Both the position numbers and the translations under genes were made by a program. Below, piece after piece: positions 25,180 through 36,061 of a stretch of 64,000 nucleotides of DNA. Within the stretch, counting starts at the first letter, position 1. The number at the start of each line of letters is the position of its first letter. Source of the stretch: Chiua virens (taxonomy: Eukaryota > Basidiomycota > Agaricomycetes > Boletales > Boletaceae); assembly GCA_019787685.1 (NCBI GenBank), contig JAHNUO010000034.1, positions 186,001 to 250,000 on the forward strand. Reading direction: 5' to 3'. A model generated the notes under the pieces. That model ran no database searches. It saw only the letters and a program-made list of their open reading frames with translations, and was not told the DNA's origin.

Positions 25180-26140
25180 GCCCAAGAATGTCACTGATAG
25201 ACCAGCCAACCGGTCGGCTGACCTGTCTGTCGCAGAGTAAGTTTCCGGTTAGTACTGTTGAATTCCGGCACGAGGTCTTCCCGGATCTCCGGATTTCGCG
25301 CTGTATCTGTATCTCCTTTGGCGGAATAATTAATCCTTCCCTCGCTTCGATAACGAGAGCATATTGAGGTTGACAGTCTTCCGTGCGCCACCCGGGAAGT
25401 CTTCGCCTTCCCACTTATAATGCCATTTATGACCGTCAAAAGGTAAGTAGAGATACGGTGGAGAAGATGATGGGACTGACAGCTTGGTGATTCTTCGAAG
25501 ACGTAGGGCTGGTCATCACCTTCGGCGGCGAGTTCGCCACCTTCGAGGATTTCCTCGTCCTCTTTTTTCTCCGACTTCCTATGGCGAGCGCTTTAGTCCC
25601 TGCGGAGAGATGAATGAACATAGCACGGGATCGGCGACGGGAAATACGTACACAGATTTCTTGCGACCTCTTCCACGCCGTTTTGCTCGGGCGTCCAAGA
25701 GCGCGGCATATCGAGGTCACGGGCTTTCTACAGATATACGGGGATCAGGGGACACAGGACACAGGAACGTAACTGACCTTGATGTCGGCAAGATATTTGA
25801 AGAGATCTGTTTGACCCAACAGATAAGCGTAGCGCTTGACTGCATTGGCGACCTTCCAGAGTGAGAAAGAACAAGAATTCACAGTCAACGGACATACCTT
25901 TGCTTTGTTCGTTTCCTACTTCTTTGCGTGAAGCTGACCTTCGTCCGCTTTCCGTTTCTGCTTCTTCTGCTGTCTTTTTACAGACCGTCGCTTTGTAGGA
26001 GGAAGAACCGCTTGCGACGGGTACCTGAAGAGAGATGAGTCTAGCTGACAAGGATGGAAATACAAACTCGCTTTCACCGCCATCGACACCCTCACTGTGC
26101 TGTAGGGTGGGAGTTGACAAGCGATGAACACATGCACATG
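25180..26140 (-). pseudogene. ISWI-type chromatin remodeller remnant lacking the ATPase domain
   Basis: Minus-strand pieces match the region just before the helicase of fungal ISWI. A Lys/Gln-rich segment is interrupted by TAG near 25917. An exon at 25852-25778 (VANAVKRYAYLLGQTDLFKY) follows, then RYAALLDARAKRRGRGRKKS, then a segment reading [16 protein letters not shown] and [12 protein letters not shown]. Directly after it comes KWEGEDF ... [11 protein letters not shown], which resembles the post-helicase HAND region. The SNF2 helicase (about 450-500 residues) is missing. One frame slip (CCC to CC near 25713) and further slips follow. A functional ATPase cannot be encoded. Confidence 0.6.
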
Positions 26141-26599
26141 GGAGGATTAAATTTAAAGTACTTGTCTGCCCTGGACACAATGTTGCTTGGGATGAAGTCG
26201 TACAAGACGCCTTCGTCCATTGGCGCTAAAATGTCCTGGAATTCGTTGTTAGCGTTTGAAAAAGGGTTGATCGAGAAACGCACGGTTAAGGCCATGTCGT
26301 GGTCAAAGAGCAAGTCTCACCCTTTCAAAAGCCTGAGGACTCGTCCCATGGTTGCCTACCTGTAAACTCTGTCTCAATTCATCTACGTCTACCGTATTGT
26401 GTCGAGAACAGCCCTCATCAAAGAGTCATCATACTTGGCAAAGAAAGTCAAGCAACCGGCGCGCTCTCGAAAGTTTGTGAATCTTCGACGTTGAAGCGGA
26501 GGCGCATCCCACCATCGACGTCCCTCAGCCATGATCCCGCCGCGTTTGTGCCCTTGTCCACTTGGCGTCTTTATTTCTCTAACGACACTAACTTCAACA

Positions 26600-29480
26600 G
26601 GAAGTCCGTCGTGCCGCTCTTTTCAATATCCCACTCGCGAGCCATTCTCTTCCTGCTCTCCAGCCTCTCCTTGCCCGTTCACGCGACACCGACACTGCCA
26701 TGCATCGCCTCGTCCACTGCCATTTTTGAGAAAAACCCAGGACGGTTCAGCTATAGGGCCCTTCCAGCCACGCGTGCTTACCGTCGCCCAAAGGGAGTTC
26801 ATAGTCCGCAATGGACTCGAAGCTCATGAGCCTGAGAGGATCAACCAAGGCAGAGCGTGGTAGTGTGATGGATGACATACTAGTGTTGCTCGAGTCATTC
26901 GACCTGAGCGAGAACACAGTCGCCGAAGACGCACTTCTCATCGTATTGGCCACTCACGTCGATACATTCGACCACTCGAGTTCAAAGGTGTGCACTTGTC
27001 TACTTGAAATCATAACACAAACTCATCTGACTCCAAAACGCAGCTGATTTTTAGACCACATTGACCCCTAAAAGGGCACTTTTGGCGTGTGTATGTGTGG
27101 AGCTCGGTATCGCAACCAACGACTGAGTGAAGCTGGAGGTATCCCTCCTTATCTCGCATATCAATTCAAAACATATACTACAATTCCAAGATTTCGATGT
27201 GGTAGCCCAAGAACGAACTGTGAGGGTCTCCAATGGCACTAATAAACGCTCCGATCGTGATGCGGAAAAACGCCTGGACGATCTGCTCCTGGATATCGTG
27301 TTCGTCATTGTGGAGGTGCTCAAACTCGCAGTGAACCTCGACTACGCGGACGGGATCGGTCGGCGAAAGGTGTTTCAGCTTGTGCGAGACATGATTGGCC
27401 AAATGAAGTTGCCTGAAGGGTTGGTCTCACGTTGCCTGGACATGTTAAGGGTGTTGTCGTCGAGCGAGATAGACCTGATTCGTGTCGTCGTCGAAGTCGT
27501 ACATGCACTGAGAGATGAGGGAGAGGGAGAGGATGGAGAGAAGCACGGACGAAGGAGATGGGGATAGAGAAGACGGTAACGAAGACGATGCCAGTCCAAG
27601 TACCAGTGCCCTCAGGGCACGCCCTGAAGAACTGGCACGAGCAGGCACTTGATGTTCGGTGCTTGTCTCTTTACATCGGGGTGTTGGAGGGCGTGAATAG
27701 GGTAAGTCGAATTTTCCGCTCTGAGAGGATCAGTCATAGATGATGTTTTCAGACTTTCGAAGAGAACTCAGCGCTGCAAGGTATCTTGGGTGAACTGATC
27801 ATTCCGGCCGTCAGTCGCAAGGCGCTCGCATTCTGAAAAAGGCGTCGTGTGCCTTGGGTTGTGTCGTCTCATCCCACGCGTACGATCACACTTGCACTTA
27901 TCGAACGCCGCTGACGTGTACGTTGCTAGCGAATGGCCCTTACCTCCTTCCAGCTCTTCATCACGCAAGTCCAATCTTCCCCCGAAGTGCGTGCTTCAAG
28001 TTGTTTTCGACATCTTGATGGTACACGAAGTTCCTAGGCAGGGATGCAGTTGCGGTACGCTCTGTTTGATGCGTTTTACCCTTGTCGTCAGTGTACCGAC
28101 ACCTTTGTTGATGACTAGGATAACGGATCATCGAGTTCCTGCTACACATACTCAATGGGGAAGAATCTGAGAAGGTTCAGGCCTTGTTGTGCATTGGGCT
28201 CTCCAGCCTCGTCTTGGCGGGCATGGTTTCCGACCCCGGGTACGTGTCACCATTTGTTCTGGGATGTCCAGAACCCTGACAGTGACATGTGTGTGACTGA
28301 TGTTGAAGAGCCTGGTCGTAGCTTAACTCTTGCCCGATACTACTGAAAATCAGGAGTTGAGATAGTGTCTGGCATATTTCTTCCCTATGTATCATTATTT
28401 GTCAAGTGCCAACCAGCAATGGATGCACCAGGTAAGAGCAATGGTGTCTTTAATTGCTGAATTTTGGACACTGATACTTTTGATTTCTGGTTCCATGACT
28501 GTGGTCCCTCCACATAGATTGTGTTTACAATTTTCCAACATCTTGCAGCAGCAATGTGTGAATTGGATGATGATCAGGACATGGCATCACCTGCACAGAT
28601 CTGCAAAAAGCATTGTGAGTTCTTGTTTCCTGTGCTCTGCAGAGGATAGGTTGAATGGACAGCTGCAATGAGGTATCCAGTTGGGCCATCAATGATGGGG
28701 TCTATCTTGATTTCACAGAGGATATTCCCAGGGCAATGTTCAAGGATGATTTGAAGAGTGTCTTACATCTCATTGACATGTTGTTTAGTGTATGTTGAAT
28801 TAACTAATATTAATGTGATGCAGAGAAAAAAGGTCTTGTGTCACTGGCAGGTCTTGGGCTGCTATTGCACATTCATGAGAGGTAAACAATGACAACATTC
28901 AAATGGCAACATTGCTTGTCCATAATGGCTTTGTAGTAAGTTCTGGTCTGCACTGGTCTCTGAATTCCTTCTTGATACTTTATTGCCCCAGCACTAACCA
29001 ATCCACAATGTTTGTGCATGCAATGCACTCAGCAAATTTGATGCAATGATCAACAAGAAATACACAGAAACTGCCTGACTTTAGCAAGGAAGATTACAGA
29101 CAGCTCAAGCAGCTCAAGGGCCCAGGGTAGGTGATCAGAGTGTTATGATCAAGACAACAATCACCAGTGTGGCAAAGGATATGACATAAGATCTGGGATG
29201 TCAGAGACCAGAAGGAATGCCAAGGTAAAAAAAAATGGCAGGGCCAAGGAAAACAAGCATGTGCCTCCTTTTCATTTACTTTGAGAACTGGGTGACTGGT
29301 GTGGACTGTTAGACAATGGAGGGCAAATGGGTTAGATGAGGATGATGAATTGCCTAAGGGCCACATGATGCCTGCATTATCAAGGACACTTCTGAAGAGG
29401 GCTGTGCAAGTGTCTTTAGCTATGCATTTTTTTGTTGTGAGATGGATCAATGACAAAGATTCCTGTACAACACATTCCTG
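26600..29480 (+). pseudogene. Condensin subunit 3 (CND3/Ycg1, CAP-G) remnant spanning the CpG boundary
   Basis: Pieces in order on the plus strand: ALFNIPLASHSLPALQPLLA, RDTDTAMHRLV, IGPFQPRVLTVAQREFIVRN, VMDDILVLLESFDLSENTVA, LNLDYADGIGRRKVFQLVRD (27338 on), ENSALQGILGELIIPAVSRK, VLQVVFDILMVHE, YFFPMYHYLSSANQQWMHQ, IVFTIFQHLAAAMCELDDD, DGVYLDFTEDIPRAMFKDD and a tail LPKGHMMPALSRT. This is the order of the HEAT-repeat condensin subunit Cnd3. Reading it needs several frame changes, and a TAG interrupts it near 28362. The part after 28340 contains no CpG. Either a decayed copy or a badly called consensus. Confidence 0.6.
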
Positions 29481-30127
29481 AAGAGGATGAGGACAAGAAT
29501 GAAGAAGTGATACTTATGTCAGAATGGTGGGGCATGTGTGCATGGTATGTCTCCATTCATTCAATGTATTTTTTATTGTTTCAACACTTGGGATGAATGA
29601 CCAGGGCACCTGAGCTGGACCCATTGTCATCAGGGGTAAACACTATGTTTGATTCAACCATCATGATGGAAAAGGAGGTACTTTGCTCATGGTTTTTTTA
29701 ATTGTATATCTGGCTTTCATTTAGGTTGTTCCATCATTCTGGTGTTGTGTAGCAGCAATGAAGGATATCTTTGTTGTCAAAAGTGTGTACTTCAGGAAAT
29801 AGAAATTGGCAGAAACAGAGAAGATATAAAAGTCAAGTGCATGGAAAACAGTGAGATGAGGTGATTCAACAAGGATTGTGTAAGCAGGACTCTACAGCAA
29901 ACACAAATAAGCAAAACAAAAGGAAGGTCGCATGGTAAAAGAAATCCTAACACATACACATTCTAGACCTTGTAGCATTATGAAAATGGTTCATTTTCTA
30001 ATGTTTTTTGCTATAATTTTTTGGAAACATGATTGGAATGATGATCAAGAAGACTGATAACTTACAGATCAGAGTCTGAGATATGATATGCATGATACAC
30101 TGCTTCATTTTCTTCTGATCATTAAAG

Positions 30128-33100
30128 TCATATTTCAGGACTGAGCTCAGAGATTGCTTTCTTGACAGCATTGATTGTGCCAGATGATTTGTAAAGTTTG
30201 TCAGCCATTTTGACTGGATCCTTAACACCTTGTTGGTGTAGAAAGAAGGAATGTTCTAAAACAATAGCAAAACCTATAGATACCAATCATTGAGTGTAAT
30301 CACTGAAGTTATTAAAAGCTGACCAATGCCTGAATGAAGTACTTTGGCCAATGGAATGCTTTGCATTGAAAACTGGATATATCATACAATGTAAGGTATG
30401 AATAACAATGCAATCAATGTACTTACAATAGATGAGGATGATGTTGAGTGTGGTGTTATAGCTGAGAAATCTACAAGCTGATATAATTTGAACAAAATGA
30501 CAGGACAATTGAAAGAAAACATACTCTTGGAGATGCCAATATCTATAAATTTGACATCATCATTTTTATGGTGAAATATACAAATATCACAAACCTCCTA
30601 TTAAAGAAAAAGATCAATAAGATCAAAATAAAAAAATTGATTCATACCTCCTAAATGATTAAAATGGACAGAAAAGAAAATGTTAAAAATTTTCAGGTCC
30701 TTAAGGATGAATATGAAAGCTCACATCCTAAAAAGTGCAGAAATATCAGTATCCATAGGAATTAAAGTTGATCACATACAAGCTATAAATGAGAGGACAA
30801 GGGCAAGACAGAGGGGCATGGATCAGCATCCTTCTCAAAGCCCCTTCACAGTCAGAGCACTTACAAACTATGAATGGCAGGACAAGAGCAAGACAGAGGG
30901 GCATGGATCAGCATCCTCCTCAAAGCCACTTCACAATCAGAGCACTCACTCCCTATGAATGACAGGACAAGGGCAAGACAAAGGGGCACAGATCAGCATC
31001 CTTCTCAAACCCCCTTCACAATTAGAGCACTTACTCCCTATGAATGACAGGGCAAGGGCAAGACAGAGGGGCATGGATCAACATTCTTCTCAAACTCCTT
31101 TCACAATCAGAGCACTTACTTCCTATGAATGAGAGGACAAGGACAAGACAGAGGGGCATGGATCAGCATCCTGCTCAAACCCCCTTCACAATCAGAGTAC
31201 TTACATACTATGAATGACAGGACAAGGGCAAGACAGAGGAGAATGGATCAACATCCTTCTCAAACCCCCTTCACAATCAGAGCACTTACAAACTATAAAT
31301 AACAAGAGCAAGACAGAGGGGCATGGATCAGCATCCTTCTCAAAGCCCCTTCACAATCAGAGCACTTACATTCTATGAATGAGAGGACAAGGGCAACACA
31401 GAGGGGCATGGATCAGCACCCTTCTCAAACCCCCTTCACAATCAGAGCACTTACATTCTATGAATGAGGGGACAAGGGCAACACAGAGAGGCATGGATCA
31501 GCATCCTTCTCAAACCCCCTTCACAATCAGCACTTACAAACTATGAATGACAGGACAAGGGAAAGACAGAGGGGCATGGATCAGCACCCTTCTCAAATCC
31601 CCTTCACAATCAGAGCACTTACATCCTATGAATGACAGGACAAGAACAACACAGAGGGGCATGGATCAGCATTCTTCTCAAAGCCACTTCACAATTAGAG
31701 CACTTACAAACTATGAATGACAGGACAAGGACAAGACAGAGGGGTATAGATCAGCATCCTTCTCAAAGCCCCTTCACAATCAGCACTTACAAACTATGAA
31801 TGACAGGACAAGGGCAAGACAGAGGGGCATGGATCAGCATCCTTCTCAAACTCCCTTCACAATCAGCACTTACAACCTATGAATAAGAGGACAAGAACAA
31901 CACAGAGGGGCATGGATCAGCACCCTTCTCAAATCCCCTTCACAATCAGAGCACTTACAAACTATGAATGACAGGACAAGGACAAGACAGAGGGGTATAG
32001 ATCAGCATCCTTCTCAAAGCCCCTTCACAATCAGCACTTACAAACTATGAATGACAGGACAAGGGCAAGACAGAGGGGCATGGATCAGCATCCTTCTCAA
32101 ACTCCCTTCACAATCAGCACTTACAACCTATGAATAAGAGGACAAGAACAACACAGAGGGGCATGGATCAGCACCCTTCTCAAATCCCCTTCACAATCAG
32201 AGCACTTACAACCTATGAATGAGAGGACAAGGGCAACACAGAGGGGCATGGATCAGCATCCTTCTCAAAACCTCTTCACAATTAGAGCACTTACTTCCTA
32301 TAAATGAGAGGACAAGGGCAAGACAGAGGGGCATGAATCAGCATATTTCTCAAAGCCCCTTGACAATCAAAGCACTTACTTCCTATGAATGGCAGGACAA
32401 GGGCAACACAGAGGGGCATAGATCAGCATCCTTCTCAAACCCACTTCACAATCAGAGCACTTACACTCTATGAATGAGAGGACAAGGGCAACACAGAGGG
32501 AATAGATCAGCATCCTTCTCAAAACCCCATTCACAATCAAATGGCTTACTCTCTGTAAATCAGAAGCCATGATTTAGATCTTGTTACCATGACTATGGAT
32601 TTATACCATATACAAGCTTGCTTACCTCAATATGTGGAAACCATGATGCAATTGCTACCCTCATGGACTGCTGTTGAGCACTAGTAAGTGGCTTATTCAC
32701 CCTGTGTTTATGGTCTATGAGAGGTATCAGAATCCTATAAGATATTTAATAGGTATACTCAAAGATTTTACACTTCAACCAATTACCTTTCCATGGCAGA
32801 CTCAATGCAGAGCATAATATTTGTGTGTTGTGTAGTCACAAGGAGCATTTGTAACACTCCTTCATCTAAGGCCTTCACAGTCCTTTCAATGAGAAGTTTA
32901 CACCCCTCATCAGACTTGTCCAAGTCTTTATGCATGATATCAGTTTAAATATCATGTAAAAAGAAACTTATGAATACATACCCTTTAACTCCACCTTTGC
33001 TGTTGGTTTATACCTCATACTCTCCACCCTTCCCCATACAGGATTATTCTTTAGCATATTCTCAGCAATTTCCTGTCCCCTCATAAGTCTTTCCTTTCGA

Positions 33101-33950
33101 GGTAGCTTTTTCTCCTCCAGTGTTAAAGCTGCAAGGCCTTGTAGCAGAAGTGCATCACATTTTGTGAGTACAAGTACAACAGGAACTGCAAACAAACAAA
33201 AATGAGACAGTTGTTATATTTGAGGAATGCTTACCATTTCCTGTGTTACACTCATCAAAAAACTTTTCCTCGGCAGCCAAGACCGCCCGGTGGTATTGAT
33301 CCATAGGAATACAGTACCTATCAAATACCATGTCATTGTTGGTACATACATGCTGCTATCCCTGATTACCATATGGCATGGATACGCTTCTTCAAGAATG
33401 CTGTATTTGCGCAGTCAGAGACAAATTGCTTCATCTTCTCGAATTCTTCTATACTGCCAGCTTCGAAGCCCTGCGAGTCGTGAAAAATGAAACCCGGGTT
33501 GCTTCGAAAGACCAATTCATTCTCGATGTTATGAATTCCGCGCTGGAGATGTGTTAGTCGAATGTTGCGGATGACGAGGTCACAGTCACGGAAGTGTGCT
33601 TGTGGAACTCACACCCGTGGTTCCCTCGATCTCTGCTAGATCAACCTGATTGCAGACCATCAGTACCCCGCCTCGACGTCTCGTGAGGATTAACATACCT
33701 TGTTCCCACTTCCATCGTAGACCTCTGGATCTTCTGTAGAGTTACAGATCTGCTTGAGTATCGTGGTCTTCCCAGCGTTCGCACGGCCAATGATAAGGAT
33801 TCTGAAACGTCCGAATTTCTCTCTGATGTTGTCGATTTGCATGGTGGTAGATTCTGCGGGAACGTCACTGGGGGGTTCTCCAAGCACTTCTTCAGGGACG
33901 TCCGCGGGAGCTTTGGAGCGAAAAAACGGGAGGCGAGTGAACTTTTTCAT
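30128..33950 (-). CDS. Large GTPase-like (G-domain) protein with a single-codon exon array
   Basis: Exons from the start: 33950-33699, 33645-33613, 33542-33370, 33317-33235, 33185-32982, 32925-32787, 32734-32626; then the 24-triplet array; then 30597-30525, 30477-30427 and a last exon 30273-30128. Motifs: Walker A GRANAGKTT, Walker B-like FIFHDSQGFE, and TKCD as the NKxD equivalent. Long helical segments follow (VLQMLLVTTQHTNIMLCIE). A hydrophobic C-terminal tail holds FAIVLEHSFFLHQQGVKDPV and ends SELSPEI. The frame stays open through all upstream exons. It resembles a basidiomycete G-domain family of unknown role. The border between the last two exons is uncertain; a 6-nt exon (30329-30324) could fit there. 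Confidence 0.72.
30598..32625 (-). repeat. Intron/single-codon-exon array: 24 triplets in 25 introns
   Basis: Between exon ends 32626 and 30597 the sense strand reads [GT...AG][NNN] repeatedly. Triplets (sense, lowest coordinate): AGA 32550, AGT 32465, GAA 32380, GAA 32295, GTT 32210, GTT 32125, TTT 32042, TTT 31959, GTT 31874, TTT 31791, TTT 31708, GAT 31623, TTT 31538, AAT 31455, AAT 31370, TTT 31290, TAT 31205, GAA 31120, GGA 31035, GGA 30950, TTT 30865, CTT 30780, GAT 30725, GAG 30648. Intron lengths are 73, then mostly 82 or 80 (one 77), then 52, 74 and 50 nt. Both flanking exons are phase 0. Whether the triplets are spliced in is not proven by sequence. Confidence 0.8.
30783..32549. repeat. 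85-bp minisatellite, about 21 units
   Basis: Tandem units with period 85 (some 83 or 80). On the plus strand each reads CTATGAATGACAGGACAAGG ... CACAATCAGAGCACTTAC plus a variable triplet. A three-unit block of 251 bp occurs twice in a row (31711-31961 and 31962-32212), a higher-order duplication. The period is not a multiple of three and the units have stops, so they are not a coding repeat. Confidence 0.95.
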
Positions 33951-36061
33951 CGTTGCCCGTTCGGTGTCGATTGCCAGGAGTCAAGGTGTTGGTGTCAACC
34001 ACCCACAACAAGTTGAACAACGTCATTACATAATAATGCTAATTCTTTAGCGACTACTACAGAAAACATGACTGAAATTAGGGATACATGGCATCCTGTC
34101 ATCGAGGTCTCCGTCGTTCTCCAAACCTCTCCGGAAGGTGAACAGATCGGCACTGCAAGAGTTGCATTACCAAGCCATCAGTGAACTTGTGCAAGAGGGC
34201 GATGTCAATGAGCCACAGTCCGGACCTAACGCGCAGAGTCGCAGACAGCAGTTCGACAGAAGATCGTGTTGATGCACAATCGCCAACAGCCAAAGTGGAT
34301 GCTCAATCCTGCTCGTGGTCGAGAGGGTCAACATTGACCTCGTCAATGGCCGTGGCTTCAATATCTGATAGTCGAGATCACTGGCAGAGGCTCAAGACCT
34401 GAGATACTCGAGCCTTCGATTTCATCGATTCTTCATGTTCGAGTTGGCATTCGGTCTAGGTGAGACATAGTCAGCGCTCCCCCAGCCCAGATTAGAAAAG
34501 AGCAATGGTTGCGTTGAGGTGAACGGAAGGACAGACGAGGCAGCTTGCGTTGTCATCGATATTCATCACCGAGGAAAATCGCCATTTTTTCATCGGGCTG
34601 TTGTAGATTCACGTACCGCGTAGTCCAGGTGGGTTGCGCATACCAGTTTTGCCAGATGATCATTGATATAGATAATCCGAGTCTCTCCGACTTGTCGAAC
34701 TTGTCAGAATGTCTCAGACACGCGTCTTTTCTGGCGCACAAACGCACAACGTTTAACCTTACCACCCACCACCCTCATTCGGCACGTAAACATTGTCCTG
34801 AAGACGGGGTCCTAACATTGCCGTGAAACGTTATACGATTGGGAATGAAATTTAAAGGCAGCATACTTCGAGTGGCAGAATCTTAAGTCGTTCAAAGGTA
34901 TAGGTTCTTTGGCTTTCAGCGTGGTTGACGCCTGTGAAACACATGGGTCAAACAGGCGAGACCTTCACAGATAAAGGCAAGGCTCGCCAACCCTTCAATC
35001 TACAGAGGAGAATGTGGCAGACATGCGTATGCCGCATTGCATGTCCGTGTATCATCCGAGAGGTGAGTGCACGCTCCACGAGTGCTAGTGTGGTAATACC
35101 AGCTAATCTCGATTCGACTTCACTCGCCAAGATAAAGTTCCTCATGATGCAGGATTGATATTAACTGAACGAGGAGAGAGACGGTGGGGATAAGCGACTG
35201 ACTCAAAGGGGAGAGTTGAGACAGTATGAAAACGAAGCGAAATGAGGATTTCAACGTGTGATCTGACAGAACGTTAACTGTCAGACATAGCATTGTAGCA
35301 CCGCCCGATCACGATAACTCTTACGTTTGGTGGCAAGGAAATGAGTTATCACGAGTTTTTTACAATAAAGGCGGGAAACCAAACTGGTGGCACTTAACCA
35401 ACTTGAATTTCCTTACAATGTGCCTCAGGCTTCAAGTATATCAAAGGAGCGAGGTCACTAGGAGATGCTGGTGAGATCCGAAGAGTAAAAAGGAAATGAG
35501 GATGTGAGGATGCGGAAAGGCGTACAAGATGGAATAGAAAAGTTATGGCTTCGGGGTGAACGTCACTCCGCACGATAGCCTGAGACTGCGTGTCAAACGA
35601 GATTGATTGCCGATTCCGATCCGTACCAAGATTGTTAGTACAGGGTAGCATGAATGAGAAGAAGTAACGAGAGTTCAGCGTTCAATGAGCAACGGAAGAG
35701 GGTATGAACGAACGAGAAAACACATTCCGAGATGGAAATTCAGAGGAGAGTATGAGTGTGGGTGAGGGTGAGGGGACAAAGTGGGTGACAGGAGCGGATA
35801 CAAATGAGTGGTTGAGGTTGAATAGAGCAAAAAATAAATGGTGACTGCTATCACAATGGTGTATGCACATCTCGCTGCAGAGGACTAGAGAGACAAAGGG
35901 AAGAGATACATCGATAAGCATGGAAGGTTCGTGACGGGATAAAAAGGACGAACGAGGCGAGTACACGTCCATTCTGGCAAAACTCGCATATAGCTTTTCG
36001 TTGAAGGTTGGCGTGAGATGACGCCGTTGGAGAAGTGCACAGATAAATAGGATGAGGTGCG
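33951..36061. other. Intergenic region, no confident gene
   Basis: 2.1 kb upstream of the GTPase and downstream of the kinase. A segment at 34150-34280 (+) preceded by AACAG reads SALQELHYQAISELVQEG and could be an exon, but I could not build a gene around it. The stretch 35400-36050 looks like 3'-flanking DNA of the kinase. Confidence 0.35.

Larger units (their letters stand above)
28337..33270. other. CpG-depleted domain, 4.9 kb with two CpG
   Basis: Reading base by base, the last CpG on the left is at 28335-28336 and the first on the right at 33271. Between them only two occur (29929 and 33098). Flanking DNA has roughly one CpG per 10-20 bp. The domain is rich in TG, CA and AG. It covers the 3' half of the CND3 remnant, the convergent intergenic gap and the 3' three quarters of the GTPase-like gene. 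Confidence 0.95.

Noticed and set aside
30680..32473. Plus-strand ORFs in the minisatellite that read as repeat peptides
   Set aside because: The 85-bp period is not a multiple of three and frames close after one or two units. They run antisense to a real gene.
28337..33270. CpG-poor block as a foreign insertion or transposon
   Set aside because: The GTPase gene reads continuously across the right edge and CND3 motifs continue across the left edge, so the block is resident DNA with changed composition.
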